NCBI GenBank assembly: GCA_001574975.1 | Contig: KQ965743.1 | Span: 309,660-373,659, forward strand | DNA: 64,000 bases | Direction of reading: 5' to 3' | Source: Gonapodya prolifera JEL478 | Lineage: Eukaryota; Monoblepharomycota; Monoblepharidomycetes; Monoblepharidales; Gonapodyaceae | Part shown: one piece after another, positions 1 through 11,774 of the stretch | Layout of the letters: every line of letters begins with the position of its first letter | How positions within the stretch are numbered: position 1 is the first letter of the stretch | Notes under the pieces: generated by a model | Databases searched by the model: none | Seen by the model: the letters and a program-made list of their open reading frames with translations, nothing else | Told to the model about the DNA's origin: nothing | Made by a program: the position numbers and the translations under genes

Positions 1-342
1 GGCGGGAACATTGTCGGGACGCCCCTGGAGCCCGGAAAGCGGGTGGTCATTGTGGACGACGTGATGACTGCCGGGACGGCCGTGCGGGAGAGCATGGAGC
101 TCATTCGGGCCAAGGGGGCCACCCTGGTTGGCGTGCTGATCTCGTTGGACAGGCAGGAGCGGGGCAATGTGGGGAACTTCTCGGCGATTCAGCAGGTTGA
201 GAAGGACTATGGCGTGCCCGTCATTAGCATTGTGAAGCTGGACAATATCATTGAGTATTTGAGTGAGACGGGTGACAAGTACAGGGACGAGATTGCGTCG
301 ATTCGGCAGTACCTGGCCGCGTACGGCGCCGAGAAGATGTAG
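1..342 (+). CDS. URA5: Orotate phosphoribosyltransferase, C-terminal part
   Basis: Converts orotate and PRPP to orotidine monophosphate in de novo pyrimidine synthesis; the family is cytosolic and works as a dimer. The frame is open from the first base and the gene is cut by the window edge, so the start is not visible. The diagnostic PRPP-binding motif [13 protein letters not shown] lies at bases 46-84, followed by the family's usual C-terminal part with KLDNIIEYL near the end. The stop is TAG at 340-342. No intron is seen in this part. It is convergent with the RNA polymerase III subunit gene, with about 200 bp between the stops. Identification is secure; only the C-terminal half or so is present. 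Confidence 0.95.
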   Translation, partial: GGNIVGTPLEPGKRVVIVDDVMTAGTAVRESMELIRAKGATLVGVLISLDRQERGNVGNFSAIQQVEKDYGVPVISIVKLDNIIEYLSETGDKYRDEIASIRQYLAAYGAEKM

Positions 343-544
343 AAATACATGAACGTGCCGACTTGGTTTGCCAGACTGACCATCCCATCCCCCGGTCCGA
401 TGATTGAAATGCGCAACGTGAATGATACGTACATGAAAGCAGTTTGAAATTGGTATCCTCGCGAAATGCAATCGCTTTTCCATTCCCCACTTGCACCGCA
501 ACACAGTGTCCACCCCACCAGCCCAACACCACGCCCCCGCCCCA

Positions 545-1071
545 CTATTGCTCGCGCCACTGTGTCCCGCACTTGACGCACTTGTAGAACGTCGTCATAG
601 GCTCGTCGGCGGAGCGGGTCTGGATCTGCATGAAGTATGCCCTGTGGTGCTGGCACTTTGGGCATTGGGCTATGGGGTGGGCGGGACGGCGGAACGGGGG
701 TGCGCCGGGCGCGATGGGAGGCGTTGCAGCGCATGAATATCGGTGGGAAACAACTTGGCTGCGATGGGGAAAAACGCCCAGCTCACCGTCGGCCTGGTCC
801 ACGTTCTCCCATGCCTTTTCTCCTCCCAGGACGTCGTCGACCTTCTTGCGCTTGAACGATGTGCGGGTGCGTTCCTGAGTGGGTCGAGAGAGATCGGGGT
901 CCAGGTCCTTTCTCGCCGGGAAAGCTGGGAAAAGGTGGTCTTCACCCCATGGGTGGGACGACTCACCGATTTGATCGGGAACTTGTACGGACAGCCGTCG
1001 CAGTAGTACTCGTTGCCGTTGATGGTGCGCACCATGAGCATGTTTCCGCACAGGGGGCAGAAGGAGACCAT
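545..1071 (-). CDS. RPC11: DNA-directed RNA polymerase III subunit C11 (RPC10/POLR3K)
   Basis: Small Pol III subunit needed for RNA cleavage, termination and reinitiation. Three exons, 1071-967, 874-787 and 669-545, with GT-AG introns of 92 and 117 nt, give 105 aa, the normal family length. The N-terminal zinc ribbon has paired cysteines (CPLCGN, then CDGC). The middle carries KKVDDVLGG. The C-terminal TFIIS-like ribbon holds the family signature QTRSADEPMTTFYKC, whose Asp-Glu pair is the acidic hairpin used for RNA cleavage. The second splice joins VDQAD to AQCPKC, restoring the zinc-binding cysteine pair. It lies about 180 bp downstream of the p24 gene on the same strand. Confidence 0.95.
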
Positions 1072-1251
1072 TGATGGTGATGGGAATGAGCGCAGTGGGT
1101 GGTTTACTTTTGACTTCCACCGAATGAGTGGTCATGTCACGCCCTTTTCTTTTCATAATTCCTTCACGCGCTTTCTCCTCATTCGAAACCCAAGTTGTTC
1201 ATACGAAAGAGTGTAACATTGACTTTTCCATACATATGTGCAAATGCCTGG

Positions 1252-2411
1252 TCAAGAATACGATGACTTTAAACGACTCCGATATTCATTGCCCCTGGTT
1301 TGGAACCCGGGCTGTTCGGCAAAGAGCGATCTGACGACGACCACGGTGACGACGGAGGAGAGCATCACGGACAGGAGCTTTGCCAGCGACAGGCGGTTGA
1401 CGGTGTCGTGCAGCCGAACGGCCATGTAGATGGAGCGCTTCTGGACAAGGTCGAAGTGGTCCACTTGCTAGAGACACACAAGGTGGAAGATGGAAGATGG
1501 TGGTGAGTCAGGTGAGGGGTGATTGATGACGAGGGGCTCGTGCTTAGGCCTCGGTGCACTGCACGCGCAACTCACGCTCGTTGCGTTGGATATGGCGTTT
1601 GAGATGGTTTCGAGCGAGCTCAGAAGAGGTGTCAATGCGGAAGGAGATTTGTCGGGCGTCTGGGTTTGTGGGTGTGGTTGCGTGTCTAAGGGGAGTCACA
1701 CCGAAGCTCTCGAACCGAACCCCCCCCGCCCCCTTAGGCCTCGTGTCTCGCTTCGCTCGACGGGTCCTCCCTCCGCTCGACGGGTCATCCCTCCGCTCGC
1801 GTTGCTCGCTCCGGTCGGACTGCTCGGTCTTCCGTGCTTCGCACACCAGCCCTCGCAGATCATCCACTCACTGATTCTGGTGACAACAGATTAAAGCTGA
1901 CGCGGCTCCTATCGCCCCATTTGTTTTCAAAGCAGAAGGAGTGTTCTCCCTGCATGCGAGCGAGGACGCTGGCTTCGCCTTCTGTCCCGTCGCGGTCGTA
2001 GAATACTTGGAGGTCCTGTGACCGTGACCGTGAACAACGAAACGTTGGCGTTGGGGTTCTTGTCCACACACGTCTCGGCGGGTCTTGGGGGATGTACTCA
2101 CGGGTCCCAAGATCTTGACATTTACGAGAAAGTCTTCACCCTGCCATACCTCGTACATGAGGCTCCGCACATCTGAGGGGTTGAGCGATTCAAAGAAGCA
2201 TTCGCGTGCGCCGGACCTGAGTTCCTGAACGCAAGGCAGGCAGACGCGTTGACACGTGGACAGGTCGTCGAATGCGGTTGACGAGACATACGATTGAGAA
2301 GGGGTGCAGCAGATTGTCGGCGGCCGCCAGCGCAGCCAGTGCAAGCAGCAGCAGCGCGCGCACAGCCTCAGTCAGGGAGCGCGCCCGCCATCGTCGCACG
2401 TTGACGGACAT
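1252..2411 (-). CDS. p24/TMED-family cargo receptor (GOLD domain)
   Basis: Type I membrane protein of the early secretory pathway; the family packages cargo into COPII/COPI vesicles. Exons read 2411-2292, 2224-2102, 2015 to about 1870, 1659-1576 and 1463-1252. A signal peptide (LLLLALAALAAA) is followed by the GOLD strand with HPFSI joined to ELRSGARECFFE, then the VNVKILGP and DLQVFYDRDG strands and a luminal coiled coil. One TM (LLSVMLSSVVTVVVV) lies near the C-terminus. The splice around 1870 is unsure: a good GTGAGT donor at 1871 is out of phase with the only good acceptor, and a GTGGAT donor at 1867 fits. The tail after the TM lacks the usual short di-Phe/di-Lys signal and runs about 20 residues. 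The family call is good; the exact subfamily is open. Confidence 0.75.
1753..1800. repeat. Short 20-bp tandem repeat inside a p24 intron
   Basis: The unit gctcgacgggtcctccctcc starts near 1755 and is repeated with one change near 1775, followed by a partial third copy. It lies in the third intron of the p24 gene (minus strand), which is longer than its neighbours. No coding role is seen. Confidence 0.7.
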
Positions 2412-2809
2412 TGGGAAGGGGCAGTGGTGCTGTGGCCAGATCCGACCGCAGTCACACGTCTTTGCCTTTGTCTGATTCGCAAGGAGAACAAAAGACCGAT
2501 GCGCACGGCGGCAAAGGCGGCGTGTGCGCTGTCACGCTCACGCTCCCACGCATGCTTGGCGGTGCCCAATCTGTGGCAAATCTGTCCCCACGTCCCGATG
2601 CTGCAGAGTCAGAGTCCGGCGACGGGCACCCTGCGAGGTGCTGGTGCAGCGCAACAAAGGAGCGCGGCCACGGTGTCAGAGGGGAAGATGAGACAGAAGA
2701 AGCAGCGGGTGTGGAAAGCGTGCGTGTGCAAGGCGGGGCCCGGGACTGGGGGACGGGGGAAGTGGGCAACGGTGACCGACACTGCTTTTCCAGGCGGCAG
2801 GACCAGAAA

Positions 2810-5800
2810 ATGCAACTCGAGGTCAACGAGTACAAGAAACTAGCTGCACAGGTCGAGAAGGAGGAGGCACTCGACAAGATTCAGGTGACGCACGTCGGAT
2901 TGATTGATCCGTTCGTCCTTGGTGCTCATGATTCATGACGTGTCCCCATGTGGCCCATTTGTCACATTACAGCTCATGGAGCTCGCGTCGTTGGCCGAGT
3001 CTCTTATCCTCGCTGCGTCGCAGACTCCAGATACACATCTCCTGAGCTCAAGCTCGAATCCTCTTCCATCGCTCGGACAACAAGATATTGTTCTTCCATC
3101 ACTCGGACAACAACAAGACGGCGATATTGTTCAACCACTTGGACAACAAGACGGCACTATCGTTCAACCACTCGGACAACAACAAGTGCATCCGGATGAC
3201 AGCGCCCGACCTTCGACTCCCGTTGTAAATCCGGACGAACGCTCCCCACCGTCCCGTCTCTCACCCGCTGTCGCCGACCGCATCCGTGCCTCTGTCGACC
3301 TCGCCCTACGCAACCCCCTTATCATCTCACTCCCCTTCCTCGTACACAACCTGACCCACCTCGCCGACCACCTCTCCCGCGTGCGCACCCCTACCCCTCT
3401 CGACGAGGACAACTTCGCCGGCATCATCCGCGCCCACGCGCGCCTCGGCAACCCGGCCGCCGCCCAACACGCCTTCGACCTCATGTACCACGCCGGGCTC
3501 ACGCCCAACCTGCCCGCCTTCAACGCCCTCCTGCACGCCTACTCCCTCGCCGGCGACGTGCGCTCCACAGCGCGCACGTTTCGCCTCCTGCGCGCCGCGG
3601 GTGTCGAGCCGGACGTCGTCTCGTACTGCTGCCTGATCCGATCCTGCGTCGAGAGCGAGCGCGATAAGCTCCCGGCCGCGTTCGCGCTGTACGACGAAAT
3701 GAAGCGCCGCGGCGTGCACCCGGACCTGGCCACGTTCACCACGCTGATCGCCGGGTGTGTGCGGGCGGGCAACCACACCCGGGCGTGGCGCACGTTCGAC
3801 CATGCCCGTACAGACGCCGGGTTGCACCCCGATACGCACATGTACACCACCATGATCGCCTCGTGCGCCAAGACCCGCGACCCCGAGCGCGCGCTGGACT
3901 TGTACACCGAAATGACGACCGAGCGCGGGCTGGTCCCCACGCTGCAGACCTACAACGCGCTCTTGCTCGCCCTCACCACTGCCAGCCGAGGCAGTGCGCT
4001 TCGCGGAGAAATCCCCGCGATCCGCGCCCGGATGCAGCTCGAAGGTATACGCCCCGACGAGCGCACCATGGACGCCGTGCTCAACGCGGCCTCGCGCGCC
4101 GGTGACTTGATCGAGGCGCGCGCGGTGTGGAACGAGAGCGTGCGGATCGGGCAGGCCGACGGGTTCCTGTTTGGGAATATGGTGAGGGCGTATGCGAACA
4201 CCGTCGGGGATTGGATGGTCGATGTGCAGAAGCGCACGAGGGAGGCGGAGCGGGATTGGCGAGCGTGGGATGCCCGCAGGAGACGGAGGGCGAGTGGTGG
4301 TGGAGATGGCGGCGAGGCGCAGGCGGGTGCGGATGCTGTTGAGCCATTGTTTCGCGACTGGTTGGAGTCACGGAGGTTGTCGGATGTTGCCCCATTCCCC
4401 GCCCTCCCTCGCACAACGGTTGCGTCGCGGAAGCAGAATGAATCCGACGACGAGGACGATGATGACCTCGATGTGGATGTGGGCAGCTTTGATGGGGTGT
4501 CGTTTGAGCGCCGCAGGCTCAGTGGTCGCGAAGTGCGCGTCGTTTCGTTGGATGACCTTGACGAAGCCGCCCTGAGAGACGCCGAGGATCTCGTGCGTGT
4601 GGCGGCGCTCGAGCGGGAGCCGGCACGACACGTTGACCAGGAACATCTCTCCGTCGCCTCCGTGGCAGACGACGACGACCCCGCACCCGCACCCATTCTC
4701 TCCTTCCCTCCTCTTCCACCTCCGGACCCGCTCGATGACCGACCCGATTTGATTCAGTACCCCTTGCTGGAGCGGCCGGTGCAGGACGAGCACGACGCGA
4801 TGGCCGAGGCCCAGGCGCTGTTCGAGTGGGCGCTAAGGACCTGGGAACACGACCAAGGGGTGTTTTCGGAGGCGAAGGAGGTTACCGGCGTTGTGGAGAG
4901 TGAGCCGCGGCAGGATGGAGTGGAGGTGGAATGTAGGCCGGAAGAGACGGACCGTGATGGTGGTCTTGAGCATGGTGCCGATATCAGTGCGGAAGCGTCA
5001 GAACCCTCGGCAACGAATAGAGAAAAGCAAAGGAAGACGCACAAATCGAAAGAGTACATGGGGCCTGATGCGGATGCTGACCTCAACCCCGACCCCAATA
5101 CCATTGTTCCCGATGGGTCACTTGCAGTGCTTGAAGGGGGGTCAGTGCCCCCGCTTCCACCACTGCATCCACCGGCTCACCCTCCAAAGCGGACTCCACC
5201 GGTGCTATCACCCGGTACACTCAATGCGTATCTTTCTTTGCACCTTCGCTATCTCCCAACGCGGCCGCAGGTCCCACGCATGTCCGCGGACTTGCACACA
5301 CGGCTCCGCTTCAAGCCGTCGGCCAAAACGCGGTTTCTGGTGCTCGACGCGATCGTGCAAGAGCCTGAGCTGTTGAAGGACCAGGGCGAAAGCTATTGGG
5401 AGGAACTTTTGGCGTGGGATGGTGCCGAGGAGGCAAAGATGCTCTCTCTGAACGAGGACAGACGGGAGCAAATGCGAGTGAGGCAAGGCAGGGGAAGGGA
5501 CCAGTGGTACGACGCGTGGTGTAAATTCATCAACGGCTGGGCAAGGTACGTCCGTGCGTTATTGGGGTGATGTCTTATGTTTTGGCTCTGACGTGGTCAT
5601 GCCATTACTAGAGTCGGGGACCAGGACCGAGCTATCGCCAGCCTTGAATCCCTCCACGCGTTCCGCCGACCCTACTACCTGCCCTCCCCTCGCCTGCACC
5701 ACCTTACCGCTTTGCACCGTCTGTGCAACGACTTGTCAATGGACGGCCAGTCGCGCGACTTGCAGCGATTGCTTCACCTTACGGAACAAGGGCCTCTCGA

Positions 5801-6011
5801 CACGCTCGAGGAAGTCCAGCGGCATCTTCGTCGCAATTGGGTCGGAGTGGGTTGGTGGGGCTGGGATGCTATCGGCGTGGGGAAGAAGGAGCTCCAGAAC
5901 ATGGAGAGGCGAGCAAAGAGTGTGCAAACCCGTGATCAAAGGCAGAGGGATTGGGGTGACCTTGCAGTGAAGGTTGACTCTCGGGGACGGAGTGGTTCGC
6001 GAACTGGTTGA
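2810..6011 (+). CDS. Large pentatricopeptide-repeat (PPR) protein, probably mitochondrial
   Basis: PPR proteins bind organellar RNA and act in its processing, stability or translation. My model joins 2810-2884, 2973-5545 and 5612-6011 (about 1015 aa). The N-terminus is unsettled: a Met at 2499 opens MRTAAKAACALSRSRS, which looks like a mitochondrial presequence, but I cannot splice it cleanly to the next exon. PPR motifs run over roughly residues 170-435, with typical helix pairs such as TYNALLLALTTA and PDVVSYCCLIRSC. Then comes a long acidic, low-complexity stretch (about 480-760) and a C-terminal domain rich in Trp and Arg. The last splice (GCAAG^GTACGT to ctag^A) removes an early stop at 5568-5570 and adds about 130 residues. 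It resembles no named fungal PPR factor that I can identify. Confidence 0.8.
3061..3187 (+). repeat. In-frame LGQQ tandem repeat in the PPR gene
   Basis: Four copies of a 30-36 nt unit containing ct(c/t)ggacaacaa encode LPSLGQQ, LPSLGQQQ, QPLGQQ and QPLGQQQ, separated by DIV/DGDIV/DGTIV. They sit near residues 57-97, ahead of the PPR array. The copies differ at synonymous sites, so the expansion is not brand new. Confidence 0.9.
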
Positions 6012-6237
6012 CCTCATTCACGTGTAATTAATTAATTAATCACCGATACACTGAGTTGATTACATGTCCACCCATGAAGTTGAGTTGTGGAAAAGGTTTA
6101 GAAAAGGGAAGAGGCAAGAAGATAGCATGACGCACCAGGTCCTTTCCTCACCTCAATTCCAATCCCGCCCACTCGGATCGGAAAAGGGCGCACATCTATC
6201 TTTGCTATCAGTTTTCGGTCGGCTGAAATAACGTCGG

Positions 6238-8049
6238 ATGCAGACCCGAGTAATCGCTGTCGCTGTTCAGAATCCAGGGATAGCAGGGAACCTGGCATGC
6301 AGGATTCCATTCACAAGCCCACAAATCGGAACTGCATCATTACCGGCATTGCGCAGCGTGCAGTCTGGTGCGCTGCGGGCATTTTCGTGTGCCCGAGAAC
6401 ATTCCGACGTGGTCTCTTCGCAACGTCTCCGAAGAAAGCCGCCGCAACATGAATTCATCCGTCCACTGTCTTCCTCGAGCCGAAAGCTGGACAATTTTTC
6501 GTCGACTGCCACTTTGGAATCGACGCCATCGGAGGCCGGAACGTTGAACGAAGCGGAGCTCGCCGACCTTGCCGTTGACGGCCAAGTCATTTCAAAGGAG
6601 ACCCGGGACTTGTACGAGGGCGTTCTCAGAGGGAACAGGAGATCTGTCTCAAAAGCAATCACGCTTGGTAAGTGTTTCTCTGCTGCGCAATCTCCACAAT
6701 GGCGTCATCGGAACTACGCGGGGACGATTGGGCATGAAACTCTCTTAATCCGAGCATAAGCGATATAACGTTGAAAAATCGTACTCTGGTAGTGGTCGAT
6801 ATACACTTGTTGACGACTGTGGGCGGAAGCGTCTTGAATTGGCTTCGTTCCGCGTCAGAGGACATCTGTTGCGTTGAAGCTGCTCATGCCATTTCTTTTC
6901 CCAAGTCGAATCTAGCCTTCCGGCACACCGCGCACAATCACACCAACTACTCTCCCTCCTACTACAACGGCTTAGCCGACCTTCCCGAACCGCTTCTCGT
7001 CGAACTTCTTTTCGCATTGGCTTCACAGGACCTCCAGGTGTGGGAAAATCCACCTTCATCGAGGCATTCGGGAACTGGCTGGTAGAAACACAAAACCGGC
7101 GAATTGCGGTCCTCGCCGTGGATCCCTCTAGCTCCCGAACTGGAGGAAGTATTCTTGGGGATAAGACGAGAATGGACAAGCTCAGCAGAGCCGAGAATGC
7201 TTATGTTCGGCCAACACCAAGTGGAGGTACTTTGGGAGGCGTCGCACGCAACACTCAGGAAGCCATCATGGTCTGCGAGGGTGTGTTTGTCAAAATGCCT
7301 TGAGACCATCTAAGCAACATTTTACGAGGCTAATATCCCTGTAGCTGCTGGTTACGACACAATTTTTGTTGAATCCGTTGGAGTGGGCCAATCCGAGGTC
7401 ATTTTGGCGGATATGGTGGATATGTACGTTTTACTGGTGCCACCAGCTGGTGGGGACGAGCTGCAAGGAATTAAGCGAGGGATAATGGAGCTTGTGGACT
7501 TGGTAGTAGTTAACAAAGCGGACGGAGAGTTGGAGTCCCAGGCGATCAGAACCCAGGTCAGTTCACCAGGTTGTCGTTTTCCGAAATTGCCTTTCTCATT
7601 CTCACCCTATTTTAGACGGACTATCGCTCCGCTTTGATGTATCTCCCTCCGCTTAACAAATACTGGCGTCCTCGGGCGACGCGTGTATCATCACTTTCGC
7701 GCGCTGGGCTGGACTCCTGCTGGTCCACCATGCTCGAGTTCCATCGAGCCATGGTTGAATCTGGTGAACTTCAGCGCAAGCGAGGACGTCAAAATGTCCG
7801 AGCAATGTGGCGACAAATTGGGGACGAGCTCATTGGAAGACTTAAGAGGAGCAACGTCGTCGAAGGATTGATGGGAACACTGGAAGACAAAGTGAGGAGC
7901 GGAGAAGTGGCGGCAGGAAGAGCCGCGGACGTTATCTTGGGTACGTATAGAGGTTTTGCGGCTAGTTGTCTACTTATTGTTCACATTCTGTTGCAGAGCG
8001 ATTCCTCGAAGATGAATGGAAAGGACCAGTGGGGAGGGATGGAAGGTGA
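6238..8049 (+). CDS. MMAA: MMAA/MeaB-type GTPase, methylmalonyl-CoA mutase chaperone
   Basis: G-protein chaperone that loads and protects adenosylcobalamin on methylmalonyl-CoA mutase, a mitochondrial enzyme. Exons 6238-6667, 6906-7280, 7345-7556, 7616-7940 and 7997-8049 are all in phase and give 464 aa. Residues 1-60 are rich in Arg/Ser and poor in acids, as in a mitochondrial presequence. The P-loop GPPGVGKS is near residue 187. Further family motifs are [55 protein letters not shown] and NKADG. The first splice rebuilds ITLVES, matching the family. It is convergent with the fucosyltransferase gene, with only about 70 bp between stops. Its presence implies cobalamin use, lost in Dikarya. 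The mutase itself is not in this window. Confidence 0.95.
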
Positions 8050-8120
8050 AAGACGGAAGTGCATGATAAATTCAAGTTAATGTGACATTAAATAGTTGGA
8101 GGCCCTTCAAAAAGATGGGT

Positions 8121-9816
8121 TTAATGTTCTTCGTGGAAGCGATAAACGTCATGTATTCTCGCGCACAGCGCGGAAAATGTACTGCGCCGCGAACCTATGA
8201 ATGCTCCACCCATGCTGACAACAGCTTGATCAACGAGGGAGACAACGTGGTCGGAATTCGTGCGCCCAACGGTGTCAAGTGAGTTTTCAAGTGGTACAAG
8301 AGCTGGTCCGAAATCAGAGAGGTAGAAAGTGCAGGGAAAGGATTTGGAAAGAGTCACAAAGAGTGCCGAACCCCTGGGACGGGCCATATCTGTTGCAACG
8401 AACACAACTGGCATTGGCGGAACATTCAGGGGAGAGAAGCAGCTGACGAGTAATGGAAAAATGTGCGGGTCAACAGAGCTGGAGTGAAAATCAAGTAGAT
8501 TTGCAGCTTCTGTCGCATTTCTGTTGGAAAGAGGTCCCAACCGGTCATATGGCCAATGTATTTGACGACCGATGTTGTCCTGTTGATCATCGGTGGTGAA
8601 ATCGAAGTGTCTTCGCTTCCAAGAGTCCATTATTGTCAATGTTTCGGCCATCGTTGTTTCTGCCTCTTGCTCGAAAATCCCATCACCCTGGCGGATATGT
8701 ACACCCAAATACGTTCCTGTGCCACCGAGAAGTGAAACCACCTTGTTTACAACATTCACCATCCTTGAATTGGACAAAGGAAGGATGTAGGTGGAAATCT
8801 CGTGCGCTATCTGCAAGGAGTTCGCAGAGGACACTTCTACGCGATGGCTCCCAAACATGCTTCCAAACTGTATCACGTGACGCTTTCCGCTGTCAGGAGG
8901 ATATAAGGTATCCAAAATTGCCCGGAGATCTCGGACATTTACCAACGGTCCAGTATATTCCGCTAGTTCCACAGGTTTTCCCCAGAAGTCAGTGCTCGAC
9001 TCTGTAAACCGGTATCCATACAGGACTTCATCTGAAAAAGACAGGGAATCCAGTTGATCCGAGATGGTCACTATTGTTTGTGATGACAAAGTCGAATTTC
9101 GCCAGATGTTTGTATCGAGAATTTCGATTCCTTCAAGGGATGCAAACTCCTCCCACGTTACAATTTTGAGGCCCAGCCTCTCAGTAAGTCCTTCAATGTT
9201 AATGAGGTCACCCCATTCAACAAAAGTCCTTGTTGGCTTTCCATGCTCATTAATGCACGTCGCGCCGTATTTGTGCTTGTCAAGGCAGGAGCGCGGGTTC
9301 CGTTCCGTTTCAATGCCGATACGAAGTAGTTTTCTCATTTTCTCCAAAGCAAACCACGGTATTGGTGTGCCAAGAAGCGCAGGGGGGATAACAAGAGTGG
9401 CATTGAGAAGGGAGGCCATTATCAAACAATTTTGAAGCTCGATACGTTGGTTTGATATCCCTGAAGAAACTGCTTGAAGCTCTCGAGCACACCAATTGCA
9501 AAAAATTGCACTAACCACTATGGGGTAAGTAAACGACATATCGATCGGTCCTCACGACCGCCGTCCAATTGCCGTCGCCAATCCCTTGCAACGTGCTTTC
9601 GACAAAGGCAGTCTTATCGTACTTCGCAGCTGCCACGTCGAACGTCCAAGCTTCATCGTCATCGGTGATAGTCACTACGGTGTCCGTTTGGTCCCCACCG
9701 CTTGTTCCCACAAAAAACCACACCGCGATTGCAATATTCAATAGAGCAAAAGCTATCAGACATAGCAATCGTGGCCAATGCGTAGATGTCGTGGGCCACA
9801 TGACCGCATTATTCAT
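8121..9816 (-). CDS. GDP-fucose protein O-fucosyltransferase-like type II membrane protein
   Basis: Probable Golgi/ER glycosyltransferase of the O-FucT-like family. Two exons, 9816-9516 and 9460-8121, split by a 55-nt intron, give 546 aa. A short cytosolic N-terminus is followed by one signal-anchor helix (LLCLIAFALLNIAIAVWFFVG, residues 17-37). The splice rebuilds YLPHSGISNQRIELQNC, the N-terminal family motif (PHSGxxNQRxxLxN) that helps form the nucleotide-sugar site. VHIRQGDGIF and a C-terminal segment with FVATDMARPRG fit the nucleotide-binding half. Acceptor and sugar cannot be read from sequence. It is divergent from the ARF gene, with 159 bp between the start codons. Confidence 0.8.
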
Positions 9817-9975
9817 AAATGGGAAGCCAAGTCTAGTTGGTCTGCCGGTCGCCGACCAAAGTTACAAAGCTCATCACCCGAAAAGAATCATCAGACTCAA
9901 ATCCTGCGTATTCACGCATCATTCTCACTGTAACTCTCAGCATCTTCTTCATATTCTTTCACGGAGCCTGCAGCG

Positions 9976-10842
<867 letters not shown>

Positions 10843-11021
10843 TTTCGCATGTTCGAATTGTCTCGTATTTTAAAATGTATATGTACAGTATTTGCAGATT
10901 ATGGTGTTATTTTGGTGCGATAGCGGACCGTGGATCCACTGCCCTTCTTGAGAGTAAAGTTCGATGTCCTCGTTGTCAAACGTGATCCAAGAAGACGTCC
11001 CAGGAGCAATGACAGATAGAA

Positions 11022-11634
11022 TTAACATGGATGTTCATTATTCTCGTGTCGTTTGAGACCAAGTTTATCAAAGATCGGTAATGCGAGGTAAGACTGCAGT
11101 TGACCCCTAAAGATTTCAGTGCCAACGACAGAAAACAGTATGAAGATAAATCATTACTCCACAAATTGATACGCATGTGCATGATATGGCCTCAACTTGC
11201 CTCTTCTCTTCCAGTATGTCGTGAAAATCCTCCAACATGTCCCCCTGTTCTTGCTGGGACAAGCCGATTCCAGGTACATTCAAAACCATAGCCCGAGCGA
11301 CTGTCAAGCGCTGCTTCAAGGTCATTATCTGTCATTGGGGGAGCGAAAAATGTGGGTCCAGTTCCACGATCGTCAACTCTCGCTCACAGCAACCGTTGCC
11401 ACGCACCGTGCTGGCGAGATCCGCGTCCTCTTTCTGGTCGGCCTCACCGTCACGCTGCAATGACCGTTCCGCTTCGGCGTCCATGAGGCTCGATTCCAGA
11501 ACGATGCCGTTGGATTCCGCAAGACGTTTGAGACGGATCCAGACGCGAGCGAACGGCACAGAGAAATCAAGGTCGTCTCGATTGAATGGCGGCACCTGAA
11601 GAGCGGAGATGTCCGGGTCGGGTCCTTCTGCCAT
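11022..11634 (-). CDS. MED9: Mediator complex subunit 9 candidate
   Basis: Med9 is a small middle-module subunit of Mediator. The likely start is the Met at 11634. An N-terminal helix (FSVPFARVWIRLKRLAES) is followed by a variable acidic stretch and then the conserved helix pair with LTVARAMVLNVPGIGLSQQ and QGDMLEDFHDILEEKRQ. The pattern of long helix, (M/L)PGI, L-S-x-E/Q-Q and helix is that of animal and fungal Med9. A short intron, roughly 11373-11326, seems to join ELTI to the second block. The last exon is uncertain: an acceptor near 11090 gives SYLALPIFDKLGL and a stop at 11024-11022. Length would be about 155-165 aa. Family call moderate, ends weak. Confidence 0.55.
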
Positions 11635-11774
11635 TTCCAGTACTGGTGGGGGTTGCTGGGGGGTTGCAGGCGACTGCAATGATGAATCATTCAAACTGAA
11701 AAGTACAACAACCTTAAAGAAAATTTATTGAAACAAAAGCAACCCATTTCTTCTTATCCAAAACAAAAGCCTTT

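Noticed and set aside
3061-3187. Regular repeat with spacers, CRISPR-like at first sight
   Set aside because: Repeats are in frame inside a protein-coding exon, imperfect and in a eukaryote.
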